Below, piece after piece: positions 52,127-59,717 of a stretch of 64,000 bases of DNA. This DNA comes from Mycobacterium sp. URHB0044 (GTDB taxonomy: Bacteria; Actinomycetota; Actinomycetes; Mycobacteriales; Mycobacteriaceae). The DNA is taken from positions 248,001 through 312,000 of the forward strand of contig NZ_JIAW01000001.1 in NCBI RefSeq assembly GCF_000620625.1. Reading direction: 5' to 3'. Position numbers and translations under genes: made by a program. The notes beneath the pieces are model-generated. The model saw only the letters and a list, made by a program, of their open reading frames with translations. It had not been told where the DNA came from and ran no database searches. The number at the start of each line of letters is the position of its first letter. Positions within the stretch are counted from its first letter, which is position 1.

Positions 52127-52753
52127 ATGGCGATCTCCGCGGCGCGAGGGCGGCCCCCGCGGAGCAGTCCGCGCCGACGCAACGTCGACACCGCCCGCCT
52201 GGAGGAACTGCTGGTTCAGGCCAGTGACATCGTGCTGGCCGAAGGCTTCACCTCGATCACCATGGATCAGTTGGCCCAGCGGCTCGGCTGCTCGAAGGCC
52301 ACCCTCTACGGCGTCGGAGGAACGAAGGACCAGCTGGTTCAGACCGTCACCCGGCACTTCTTCAGCACCGCGGCAGAGGAGATCGAACAAGCTGTCGCTG
52401 CCGAGTCTGACCCAGCACAGCGCATTCGGACCTACCTGGCCGGGGTGGGTAATGCGATGCGCCGCCATTCCCCAGCGTTCTACGACGACATGGTCAGCTA
52501 CGAACCCACGGCCCGGATCTACCGCCGCAACTCAGAAGCCGCCGCCCGCCGCGTCCACGAGATGATCGACGACGGTGTGACGGCCGGCGCGTTTCGAAAT
52601 ATCAACGGTCCCTTTGCCGCTCAAGTCGTCGCGGTGGCCATCGACGCCGTCCAGTCCGGCGAGCTCCTGCGCACCACCGGCCTGTCTGCCGGAGACGCGT
52701 TCGCCGAACTCGGCGACCTCATCCTCGACGGACTCAACCGCCCCGACCGCTGA
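52127..52753 (+). CDS. TetR family regulator of acyl-CoA module
   Basis: 208 residues from ATG 52127. HTH at about 40-62 (SITMDQLAQRLGCSKATLYGVGGTKDQLV); the wing has GVGGTK in place of the usual FxSKE, a noticeable variant. C-terminal ligand domain with TGLSAGDAFAELGDLILDGL. Divergent from the ligase-hydratase-SDR operon and expected to bind the GGGTACG palindromes at 52046 and 47012; ligand probably the acyl-CoA product. Confidence 0.85.
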   Translation: MAISAARGRPPRSSPRRRNVDTARLEELLVQASDIVLAEGFTSITMDQLAQRLGCSKATLYGVGGTKDQLVQTVTRHFFSTAAEEIEQAVAAESDPAQRIRTYLAGVGNAMRRHSPAFYDDMVSYEPTARIYRRNSEAAARRVHEMIDDGVTAGAFRNINGPFAAQVVAVAIDAVQSGELLRTTGLSAGDAFAELGDLILDGLNRPDR

Positions 52754-52766
52754 CTTGCCCGGATCC

Positions 52767-53213
52767 CTAGTTGTCGAGGACTTTCCTTGAGATGCGGGTC
52801 AGGGCGCGCAGATCCGCGGCGGATAGCTTGTCGATGAACAGCTTGCGCACGGTCGCCACATGTTGGGGCGCGGCCCGTTCGATCGCGGCCCGCCCGTCGT
52901 CGGTGAGCACGACGACCGAGCCGCGCGCGTCGGTGGGGCAGCCTTCCGCTCGCACTAGGCCGCGGCGCTGCATGCGGCCGACGTGCTTGGACAGTCGGCT
53001 CTTGTCCCAGCCGACTTCTCGGGCCAGGTCGCGGGCGCGCATCCGACCATCAGGGGTCTCCGACAGCGGTACGAGCAGCACGTGATCCGGCTGGGATAAC
53101 CCCGCCGCGGCGAAGTCCTCGCCGAACGCCCCGTTGAGGTGCAGCCACATGTTCACGAAGCCGCGCCAGGCGCGCTGTTCGTCCTCATCGAGCCAGTCCG
53201 TCACAGCTATCAC
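52767..53213 (-). CDS. MarR family regulator
   Basis: 148 residues from GTG 53213; GTG 53204 is an alternative, GAGGTAGA lies between ideal distances for both. Winged helix: RDLAREVGWDKSRLSKHVGRMQRRGLVRAEGCPTDARGSVVVLT, with the beta-wing and two flanking dimer helices. Divergent from the SnoaL-MDR pair, with a very strong palindrome between them. Confidence 0.87.
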   Translation of the reverse strand: MIAVTDWLDEDEQRAWRGFVNMWLHLNGAFGEDFAAAGLSQPDHVLLVPLSETPDGRMRARDLAREVGWDKSRLSKHVGRMQRRGLVRAEGCPTDARGSVVVLTDDGRAAIERAAPQHVATVRKLFIDKLSAADLRALTRISRKVLDN

Positions 53214-53229
53214 TCTACCTCAGTTGGTT

Positions 53230-53265
53230 GACATGGAAACCAATATCTGAAAAGGTTTCCATGTC
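53230..53265. promoter_or_regulatory. MarR operator, perfect 12-base arms
   Basis: GACATGGAAACC (53230-53241) and GGTTTCCATGTC (53254-53265) are exact complements separated by 12 bases, in the MarR/SnoaL divergent promoter. The left arm lies next to TTGAC, a possible -35. Almost certainly the site of the adjacent MarR. Confidence 0.75.
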
Positions 53266-53314
53266 CACCAAATTTCTGACCCGCCGCCGGCGGGCATACC
53301 GACTGGAGCATCTC

Positions 53315-53725
53315 GTGACGAACGACACCAACACCGCCGACGCCGTCGCCGTGGTCGACGCCTACGGGCGCGCGCTCGTGGCTCAGGACCAGGACGCGAT
53401 CCTGTCCTTGTATGCCGAGGACGCCGAGATCATTCCCGAGAATTTGCCGAGCCTGCGCGGGTCACAGGCGATCGACACCTTCTACACGAACACCTTTACC
53501 GAGATCAGCATGGAGGTCAGGCTGAAAGTGAAATCGGCTGAGGTGCACGACGGATTCGCCGTGGTGCGTAGCGAGCAGCCCGTCATGGTCACGACCGTGG
53601 CCGAAGGCGCGCGCATCCCCAGCTATTTCCGCGAATTGTTCGTGCTCCGCAACACGTCCGCGGGTTGGCGCATCTGCAACTACATGTTCTCCCAGAGCCC
53701 GGGGCAGGCTGGGCAGCTGTCATGA
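53315..53725 (+). CDS. SnoaL-like/DUF4440-type NTF2 protein
   Basis: 136 residues from GTG 53315, with GGAG at 53305-53308; an ATG at 53261 lies inside the operator palindrome and is less likely. NTF2 fold: AVAVVDAYGRALVAQDQDAILSLYAEDAEI, RGSQAIDTFYTNTF, RELFVLRNTSAGWRICNYMFS. Overlaps the MDR start (ATGA), so these two genes are coupled and controlled by MarR. Confidence 0.78.
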   Translation: MTNDTNTADAVAVVDAYGRALVAQDQDAILSLYAEDAEIIPENLPSLRGSQAIDTFYTNTFTEISMEVRLKVKSAEVHDGFAVVRSEQPVMVTTVAEGARIPSYFRELFVLRNTSAGWRICNYMFSQSPGQAGQLS

Positions 53726-54648
53726 AAGCAGTCAGATTCACCCGCTACGGCGGCCCGGAAGTGCTTGAGGTCACTGACGTTGCCCGCCCGGTGCCAGTAC
53801 CCGAGGAGGTCCTGGTCGAGGTAGTCGCCACGGCCACCAACCCCGGTGAGATCGGCATTCGCGAAGGACACTACGCGGACAGGTGGCCGGCACACTTTCC
53901 TGAAGGTCAGGGGAATGACTTCGCCGGGCGGATCGTCGAATTAGGCGGGGGCGAAACACATCTGAAGATCGGTGATGAGGTGCTCGGATTTGCTCCCCGC
54001 CGAGCACAGGCAGAGTACGTCGCACTGGGAGCGCAGCGCGTCACCCTCAAGCCCAGCGGTCTGACTTGGGAAGCCGCCGCCACCATCGCCGGAGCTGGCG
54101 CCACCGCATGGGCGTCGGTGACCGCGGTAGATCCGCAGGCAGGCGAGACTGTCGTGGTATCCGCGGCGGCCGGTGGAGTCGGTATCTATGCCGGCCAGCT
54201 CGCCCGACTGCGGGGTGCAGATGTAATAGGAACGTGCAGTGCAGCCAATTTCGAGGGGCTGGCCGCGTTGGGCATCCGTCCGGTGCAGTACGGACCGGAC
54301 CTCGCACGTCAGCTTCGCGCGCTTGCCCCGGGTGGCATCGACGGCTTCATCGACACCTTCGGCGCCGGTAACGTCGCCATGGCAGTCGATCTGGGAGTTC
54401 AACCTCATCGCATCAACACCCTGATCGACTTCGACGCGGTCCGCCGCTTCGGCGTGCACTCCGATGCTCAGGAGCAGGCCGACACTCCGCACGTGTGGTC
54501 TGCCCTGGCCGACCTGGTCGCCGGCGGGGACATCAAGGTGCCCATCGCCGAGGTGTATCAATTCACCACCGACCATGTCCGGCAGGCCTACCGCGACGTC
54601 GGCACCCGGCGGGTAACCGGCAAACGCGTGCTTCGCATCAAGGCCTGA
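53722..54648 (+). CDS. zinc-independent MDR oxidoreductase (quinone reductase-like)
   Basis: 308 residues from ATG 53722. GroES domain (MKAVRFTRYGGPEVLEVTDV; GNDFAGRIVELGGG) and Rossmann fold with SAAAGGVGIYAGQLARLRGADVIGTCS. No zinc ligands. NADPH-dependent reduction of quinones or enals is likely; it may clear an electrophile sensed by MarR. Confidence 0.85.
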   Translation: MKAVRFTRYGGPEVLEVTDVARPVPVPEEVLVEVVATATNPGEIGIREGHYADRWPAHFPEGQGNDFAGRIVELGGGETHLKIGDEVLGFAPRRAQAEYVALGAQRVTLKPSGLTWEAAATIAGAGATAWASVTAVDPQAGETVVVSAAAGGVGIYAGQLARLRGADVIGTCSAANFEGLAALGIRPVQYGPDLARQLRALAPGGIDGFIDTFGAGNVAMAVDLGVQPHRINTLIDFDAVRRFGVHSDAQEQADTPHVWSALADLVAGGDIKVPIAEVYQFTTDHVRQAYRDVGTRRVTGKRVLRIKA

Positions 54649-54737
54649 ACAAACCCAGCGTCACGGATCGTCCCCAACCCGCAATACCAGGTCCCAATCG
54701 CCCGGCACGCCTTGCGCGAGCACGCTTTGTGGGTTAG

Positions 54738-54755
54738 GTACACCTATCGGTATGC
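54738..54755. promoter_or_regulatory. TetR operator copy e with built-in -10 box
   Basis: GTACACCTATCGGTATGC. TATGCT (54751-54756) overlaps the right arm and is followed by six bases and the ATG at 54763, as in copy b. Autoregulation of a leaderless tetR. Confidence 0.65.
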
Positions 54756-54762
54756 TTCACGT

Positions 54763-55368
54763 ATGACTACGCAACGTCAGGCAAAGCCGACGACCGGGGG
54801 AGACGGCCGTGGCGGCCGTGGTGCACGCCCACGGATCATGCAGGCTGCCATGGACTTGTTCTATCGCGAGGGGATCAACGCCACAGGGGTCGAACGGTTG
54901 GCCAGTGAGGCATCGGTTTCCAAACGAACCCTTTACCAGCACTTCCCGAGTAAGACGGCCGTGGTGGAAGAGTATCTGCGGACAATTCAGCAGGCCGTCG
55001 GTGACCCGATCCAACCCGGACCTGACGCCGACAATCGAACACCCCGCGCGCGTCTACTCTCCCTGTTCAGCACTCCATCGCCGGACGGCCAGATGCGCGG
55101 TTGCCCGTTTCACAACGCGGCCGTCGAGGCGGCCGACGCCATGCCCGAGATTCACGGCATCGTCCAAGAACACAAGCAGAACTACATCAACGGCCTCGTG
55201 AAAATCGCCAGACAGGCCGGGGCAAGCAACCCGAAGCTGCTGGGCAACCAGCTCGCCGTGCTCTACGAAGGCGCGGCTTCGCTGTCCACTTCACTCGACG
55301 ACCCGTCGCCGTGGACGCACGCCCGCAAGGCTGCCCAAACGCTCATCGACCTGGCAGTCGGCGACTAG
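54763..55368 (+). CDS. TetR family regulator (paralog of 32989-33591)
   Basis: 201 residues from ATG 54763. HTH region GVERLASEASVSKRTLYQHFPSKTAVVEEYL; the recognition helix and MRGCPFHNAAVEAAD segment are the same as in the TetR at 32989, so both should bind the same 18-bp operator. Start of transcription is predicted at the ATG. Convergent with the SDR at 55385, whose promoter also carries two operator copies. Confidence 0.87.
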   Translation: MTTQRQAKPTTGGDGRGGRGARPRIMQAAMDLFYREGINATGVERLASEASVSKRTLYQHFPSKTAVVEEYLRTIQQAVGDPIQPGPDADNRTPRARLLSLFSTPSPDGQMRGCPFHNAAVEAADAMPEIHGIVQEHKQNYINGLVKIARQAGASNPKLLGNQLAVLYEGAASLSTSLDDPSPWTHARKAAQTLIDLAVGD

Positions 55369-55384
55369 GTCCCTGAGCTGTTGC

Positions 55385-56209
55385 TCACTTCGACGTGGTG
55401 GCCGCCGCCAGGACAGCGTCATTGATCGCGGTGGGCGAGATGGCGACCAGAGCCTTCTGCGCACGGCTGGCGGCATCGAGAATGTAGCGACGCTTGGGTC
55501 GCTTCGACGTCAATGCATGGTCGACGGCCTTGGTGACCTTCTTGGGGTCGGCGGCGAGTTTCTGCAGGCGGCCCAGTAGCTTTCGCGACCCTGCGAGGTG
55601 TGATGCGTACAGAGCCCGGTGCTCGTCGGTCAGTTTCGCAACCATGCGATCGTGCTCGTCGAGCATGTCGCCCCACATGTCGGTGCGGATCGGCCCCGGC
55701 TCGATGAGTGAGACGGGGATCTTCCACGGGCGCAGTTCCATGCGCAGCGCGTCGGCCAAGGACTCGACGGCGTACTTCGATGCGCAGTAGGCACCGGTGC
55801 CAGGGGTGGTGATCAACCCACTGAGCGACGACATGAACACGATGCGTCCACGGGCCTCACGAATCTTGGGAAGGACGGCCTGTGTCACGCCGATCTGCGC
55901 CGTCACGTTCACGTCGAGCTGGCGGGACAAGTCGTCGAGGGACAGTCCTTCGACTGGTCCGTTCACGATGATGCCGGCACTGTTGACGACGCCGTTCAAC
56001 GCGGAAGGTAGTTGGTCGGAAAGCTTTGCAATAGAGGCCCTGTCGGCAATGTCGAGGGCAATCGGATGGACATTGGACAACCGATCGAGGCTATTCAGGG
56101 CGCTGTCGGATCGAGCGGTGGCGTAGACGTCCCACCCTCGTTGGCTCATGTGTTCGGTGATCGCTAGACCGATGCCCCTGCCGGCGCCGGTAACCAATAC
56201 GGAAGGCAT
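55385..56209 (-). CDS. SDR family oxidoreductase
   Basis: 274 residues: TGAGRGIGLAI, NSAG near 79, SS and YCASK catalytic Tyr/Lys, and a C-terminal extension (about 190-274) with KVTKAVDHALTSKRPKRRYILDAASR as in ketoreductases of the DHRS/retinol dehydrogenase-like group. Operators f and g lie 53 and 99 bases upstream, so it is in the TetR regulon; convergent with the TetR gene. Confidence 0.85.
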   Translation of the reverse strand: MPSVLVTGAGRGIGLAITEHMSQRGWDVYATARSDSALNSLDRLSNVHPIALDIADRASIAKLSDQLPSALNGVVNSAGIIVNGPVEGLSLDDLSRQLDVNVTAQIGVTQAVLPKIREARGRIVFMSSLSGLITTPGTGAYCASKYAVESLADALRMELRPWKIPVSLIEPGPIRTDMWGDMLDEHDRMVAKLTDEHRALYASHLAGSRKLLGRLQKLAADPKKVTKAVDHALTSKRPKRRYILDAASRAQKALVAISPTAINDAVLAAATTSK

Positions 56210-56261
56210 GTTTCTCTTCTCTCGTGTCGAACTTCAGGTCATGGTGAGGTACTGCAACGAA

Positions 56262-56279
56262 CCATACCGATCGGTGTAC
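56262..56279. promoter_or_regulatory. TetR operator copy f
   Basis: CCATACCGATCGGTGTAC; perfect ACCGATCGGT core. 46 bases (start to start) from copy g. Confidence 0.65.
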
Positions 56280-56307
56280 CAAAAAGCTAGCCCATCACAA
56301 TCCGGAT

Positions 56308-56325
56308 GTGAACTGGTCGGTTTAC
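56308..56325. promoter_or_regulatory. TetR operator copy g
   Basis: GTGAACTGGTCGGTTTAC; weaker match to GTAnACCnnnCGGTnTAC but conserved right arm. Confidence 0.5.
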
Positions 56326-56457
56326 ACCAAAGTAGTTCGTCGGCTCAATCGCTTCCAATTGCCTTGTGGGGAAAGCAATATCAAGGATACGGCGTTCCGA
56401 CACCGAGTGACTGTCCCCAACGGGCGATTGTTACCTCGTCACAAGCGCGCAGAGGGC

Positions 56458-56505
56458 GATTGGCGTTTCTGCACGAGCGGCGTCAGGCGTCGGCGGCCTA
56501 AATTG
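56458..56505 (+). promoter_or_regulatory. conserved activator-type promoter element (copy 2)
   Basis: 23-base block at 56458-56480 identical to 35402-35424, then 16 bases, then CCTAAATTG (56497-56505) as in copy 1; 39 of 48 positions match. Drives the MDR gene at 56547 with a leader of about 36 bases. Suggests control by the PucR encoded at 34071. Confidence 0.65.
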
Positions 56506-56546
56506 ACCCCACGCCCACATTGGCCCGGCCGAAGGGATCAGGGTGC

Positions 56547-57584
56547 ATGTCTCGATTGAACAGAGCCGCCGGTTACGCAGTCACCGGAGGTCGCGAAGTG
56601 CTCCGCATCGTCGACCGACACACACGCGATCCGGGCCCTGGCGAGGTTCGGGTAAAGATCCACTACTCGGGCGTCAACCCGACCGACTGGAAGACCCGCA
56701 CCGGCGGCATCCACATGCCGATCCCCGAAGGGCAGGTTCAGGTTCCGCACCTCGACGGTGCCGGAATCGTGGACGCCGTCGGCCCGGGCGTCGAGCACCT
56801 CGCGCCCGGGGACAGGGTGTGGTTGTGGCTCGTCGCCTTCAAGCGCTTGGAGGGGACCGCGCAGGAGTACGCCACGGTTCCGGCCCGACACGTCCGCCCC
56901 CTCCCCGACACGGCGTCGCTCGAGTTGGGCGCGAGCCTCGGGGTTCCCTTCATCACCGCGCATCACGCGCTGACACTCCAAGCCGGAGGGCCGACTCGGC
57001 TTGGACCGGGGGTGCTCGCAGGGGTCACTGTGCTCGTCGCCGGGGGAGCTGGTGCCGTCGGCAATGCGGCGATCCAGCTGGCAACGTGGGCCGGAGCGAG
57101 CGTGGTCACGACCGTCAGCAGCGACGCCAAGGCCCGCCTCGCGAGGGCCGCCGGTGCCCGCATGGTCGTGAACTACCGCACGCAGGACGCTGCCGCCGAG
57201 ATACGGCGGCTCGTACCGGGTGGGGTGGACATCGTCGTCGAGGTCTCGCCGTCCACGAACGTCGGCCTGGACCTCGCGGTCCTCGCGCCGCACGGGCTGG
57301 TCGTCGTCTACGCCAACAACGGTGGGGACGAGGTGGTCATGCCGGTCCGATCCCAGATGACTCGAAGCGTCACTTGGCAATTCGTGTTGCTTTACACGAT
57401 GACCGACGCCGCTCTCGACAACGCCGTCGCATCCATCGACAGGGCACTCGCAGCCGGAGTGATCGGCGTGGGTGTAGCCAAGGGGTTGCCCATTCACCAC
57501 TATCGGCTTGAGCGCATAGCGGATGCCCACAGCGCAGTGGAATCCGGAATCACCGGCAAGGTTCTCGTTGACCTGTCCACATGA
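56547..57584 (+). CDS. MDR family oxidoreductase (quinone reductase-like)
   Basis: 345 residues from ATG 56547. GroES domain with HYSGVNPTDWKTRTGG and PHLDGAGIVDAVG, Rossmann VLVAGGAGAVGNAAIQLATWAG. No zinc site. QOR-type NADPH-dependent reductase. Under the same promoter element as the flavin monooxygenase at 35549, so it may act on a related substrate. The following hydrolase is 70 bases downstream in the same direction. Confidence 0.84.
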   Translation: MSRLNRAAGYAVTGGREVLRIVDRHTRDPGPGEVRVKIHYSGVNPTDWKTRTGGIHMPIPEGQVQVPHLDGAGIVDAVGPGVEHLAPGDRVWLWLVAFKRLEGTAQEYATVPARHVRPLPDTASLELGASLGVPFITAHHALTLQAGGPTRLGPGVLAGVTVLVAGGAGAVGNAAIQLATWAGASVVTTVSSDAKARLARAAGARMVVNYRTQDAAAEIRRLVPGGVDIVVEVSPSTNVGLDLAVLAPHGLVVVYANNGGDEVVMPVRSQMTRSVTWQFVLLYTMTDAALDNAVASIDRALAAGVIGVGVAKGLPIHHYRLERIADAHSAVESGITGKVLVDLST

Positions 57585-57653
57585 CGGCCCTACCCGAAAC
57601 CCGCTGGAACCGAATAGTTCTATCGATGCTCTCGACAACGGAGGAATGAAGAA

Positions 57654-58604
57654 ATGAGTCTCAACGAACAAGCTGTAGCCACATCGGTGAAGGTAGACAT
57701 CGAGTTTCGGGCCGACAGCGGCGTCACGTTGCGTGGCTGGGTGAAGACCCCGGACTCCGAGGGGCCGCATCCGACGATCGTGATGAGTCCCGGATTCACC
57801 TCGTCGATCACCCGCCTCGAAACCGTCGCTGACGCCTTCGTCGCTCGGGGATTCGGAGTGCTGCTGTACGACCAGCGGACGTGTGCCAGCAGCGACGGGG
57901 AGCCGCGCCAAGACATCGACCCGGTCGCGCAAGACCGAGACATGCAGATGGCCCTGTCCTTCGTGGAGCGGCATCCAGCGCTCGACAGTGACCGAATCGG
58001 CTTGTGGGGCTCAAGCTTCAGCGGGGCAAGCGTGCTCGTCGTGGCCGCCATGGACCGCCGGGTGAAAGCCGTCGTGAGCCAGGTGCCGTTCATCTCCGGC
58101 TACGAACAATTCGTACTGGGAAGCGGCCACGGCGGGCTCGCCGCGATCAACCACAGCGTGAACCTGGACAGGCAGGGAAGGCTCAACGGTGAGGAGCCAG
58201 GCCGGGTGCCGCTGGTGCGGATGCCAACCGATCCGGCTGACCATCCCGTCCTGTTCGAGGATCGTGCGGACTACGAGTACCTCGTGGGTGGTCCGCAAGG
58301 CCCCGCCGATGGATGGATCAACAGCGTGACCGTCAGATCGACGGGACGGACGCTGGCATATGACGTGCGTCCGTTCATGCGCCGCATCAGCCCGACACCC
58401 TTGCTGATGGTCGTCGCGAGCGACGACCAGACCACTCCGCCTTCGCTCGCACTGGAAGCCTACGAGGCGGCGCTTGAGCCCAAGGAGCTCGTGATGATTT
58501 CCGGGGGACACTATGCGGTGTACTGGCCGCACCTTTCCCGGGATCGCGTCACCGCCGCCGCAGCTCGTTGGTTCGAAACCCATCTGGGCAAGGCCACGCA
58601 TTGA
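57654..58604 (+). CDS. alpha/beta hydrolase (S15/dienelactone hydrolase-like)
   Basis: 316 residues from ATG 57654 after GGAGGA. Oxyanion MSPGFTSSITRLE, nucleophile in GLWGSSFSGAS (Ser121), acid near VASDDQTTPP and His in SGGHYAVYW. Resembles YcjY/PtpB-type extracellularly unassigned hydrolases. Likely cotranscribed with the MDR gene upstream and thus part of the PucR-type regulon, matching the monooxygenase-hydrolase pair at 35.5 kb. Confidence 0.82.
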   Translation: MSLNEQAVATSVKVDIEFRADSGVTLRGWVKTPDSEGPHPTIVMSPGFTSSITRLETVADAFVARGFGVLLYDQRTCASSDGEPRQDIDPVAQDRDMQMALSFVERHPALDSDRIGLWGSSFSGASVLVVAAMDRRVKAVVSQVPFISGYEQFVLGSGHGGLAAINHSVNLDRQGRLNGEEPGRVPLVRMPTDPADHPVLFEDRADYEYLVGGPQGPADGWINSVTVRSTGRTLAYDVRPFMRRISPTPLLMVVASDDQTTPPSLALEAYEAALEPKELVMISGGHYAVYWPHLSRDRVTAAAARWFETHLGKATH

Positions 58605-58637
58605 GCAGGTGGGATAGCACGCTCCAGCGGCCGTCGC

Positions 58638-59222
58638 TCACACGTCGTCGCGCAGCACCGCCCCCGCCCGCTTCCAGGTCGTGACCTGGAAGCGGAGCAG
58701 TGCGGCGAACACGACGATGGCCATCAACACACCGGCGGTGAGCGCCGCGGGGAGCGAGCGATCCGAGATGATGGCTGCCAGCAACCCGGCCGCTGAGCCG
58801 GCCAGTACGGCCGTGACAAGCCCGATCATTGCCGAGATGGTCAGGAACATCTGCCAGCGCCCACCCCCAATTCCCTGCAACCGCAGCCGTTCCTCTGGCG
58901 GGACGCTGAACAGGTAGTCGACGAGTTCCGGCGCGTGCTGAAAGTAGTAGCCGCGCAGCCGCGCGATTCGGATTGCGTAGGCCAAGTCCTCGACACCGGA
59001 TTGCAGCGTCCGGTTGAACGTCGCCAGACCCACGAAGGCCAGTGTGGGGGACAGGATGAGGGCAAAGGCGTAGAACGCCGTGGTGACGCCGGCGGCAGTG
59101 GCGATCAAGCCTAGAGCGACCAAGCCCCCGCTGACCGCGCCGATGAACATCGTTGCTCGACCAGTCGCCTCTGCGACCATCGACGAGCGCGCTCCCTGCA
59201 GGGCGAAGTGCTCGGTGGTCAC
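58638..59222 (-). CDS. hypothetical membrane protein
   Basis: 194 residues if begun at GTG 59222 (VTTEHFALQGARSS); the open frame continues upstream to 59348 but with poor codon use. Four hydrophobic segments (about 25-45, 50-70, 120-145, 150-175) and a central region FNRTLQSGVEDLAYAIRIARLRGYYF..APELVDYLFSVPPEERL. The pattern is seen in actinobacterial integral membrane proteins of unknown role. Its 3' end contains a perfect inverted repeat. Confidence 0.55.
   Translation of the reverse strand: MTTEHFALQGARSSMVAEATGRATMFIGAVSGGLVALGLIATAAGVTTAFYAFALILSPTLAFVGLATFNRTLQSGVEDLAYAIRIARLRGYYFQHAPELVDYLFSVPPEERLRLQGIGGGRWQMFLTISAMIGLVTAVLAGSAAGLLAAIISDRSLPAALTAGVLMAIVVFAALLRFQVTTWKRAGAVLRDDV
58668..58695. 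terminator. perfect 13-base inverted repeat near the convergent 3' ends
   Basis: Arms 58668-58680 and 58683-58695 are exact complements around GT, inside the last codons of the membrane protein gene and 64 bases past the hydrolase stop. In the plus-strand transcript it would form a strong GC hairpin without a U-tract, a plausible terminator for the hydrolase. Confidence 0.45.
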
Positions 59223-59483
59223 GAACGTGCCGCCGCAGGGCGTGGCTCGGTTTCGGCGTGTTCGGTCCGAGCATCGTGATCTGCCATGGCGTGCCCGCTT
59301 CCCTGCGATGGCTCGCCTCGACAATGTAACTCTTGCCGCCGGCCTCATTACAGGCCTTGGAGGAATAACAACAGATCCTTGTTGGCCGCCTCTCTGCCGC
59401 CCGTTCGGCCGCTCAGTCGCGGGGTGGATCGCGCGTGGTTTGGGCGTCCGTTTTTTGTCGGTGGCTTCTGCTTTGCTGGTGTT

Positions 59484-59717
59484 ATGTCTTCGCCGGCAGA
59501 GTCTTTCGCTCCTGAGGTGAACGCTCCCAAGCCTATTGATGTGTTGTTGGACGAGGTGTCGGAGTTGATCGGTCAGCGCAACGCGATCGACGGTCAGCTC
59601 GTGCAGATCGTCGCCGAGATCGACCGCGACGGGTTGTGGGGTGCGACGGGTTGCCGTTCGGTTCCGGCGTTGGTGGCGTGGATGACCGGTGATGGTCCTC
59701 CAACCGCGCTGGCTGGC
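59484..59717 (+). pseudogene. REP13E12/DUF222 HNH-protein N-terminal fragment
   Basis: From ATG 59484 the reading gives the typical N terminus of mycobacterial 13E12-repeat proteins (DVLLDEVSELIGQRNAIDGQ, VQIVAEIDRDGLWGATG, RSVPALVAWMTG) and then loses homology at about 59690, just before the convergent SDR end. The DUF222 body and C-terminal HNH nuclease are missing. These elements are repeated in mycobacterial genomes and mark past recombination. Confidence 0.75.

Larger units (their letters stand above)
56210..56546. other. intergenic region with two TetR operators and an activator-type promoter
   Basis: 337 bases without a gene. The left part holds operators f (56262-56279) and g (56308-56325) for the SDR; the right part holds the second copy of the PucR-type promoter element (56458-56505) for the MDR gene at 56547. 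Confidence 0.7.
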
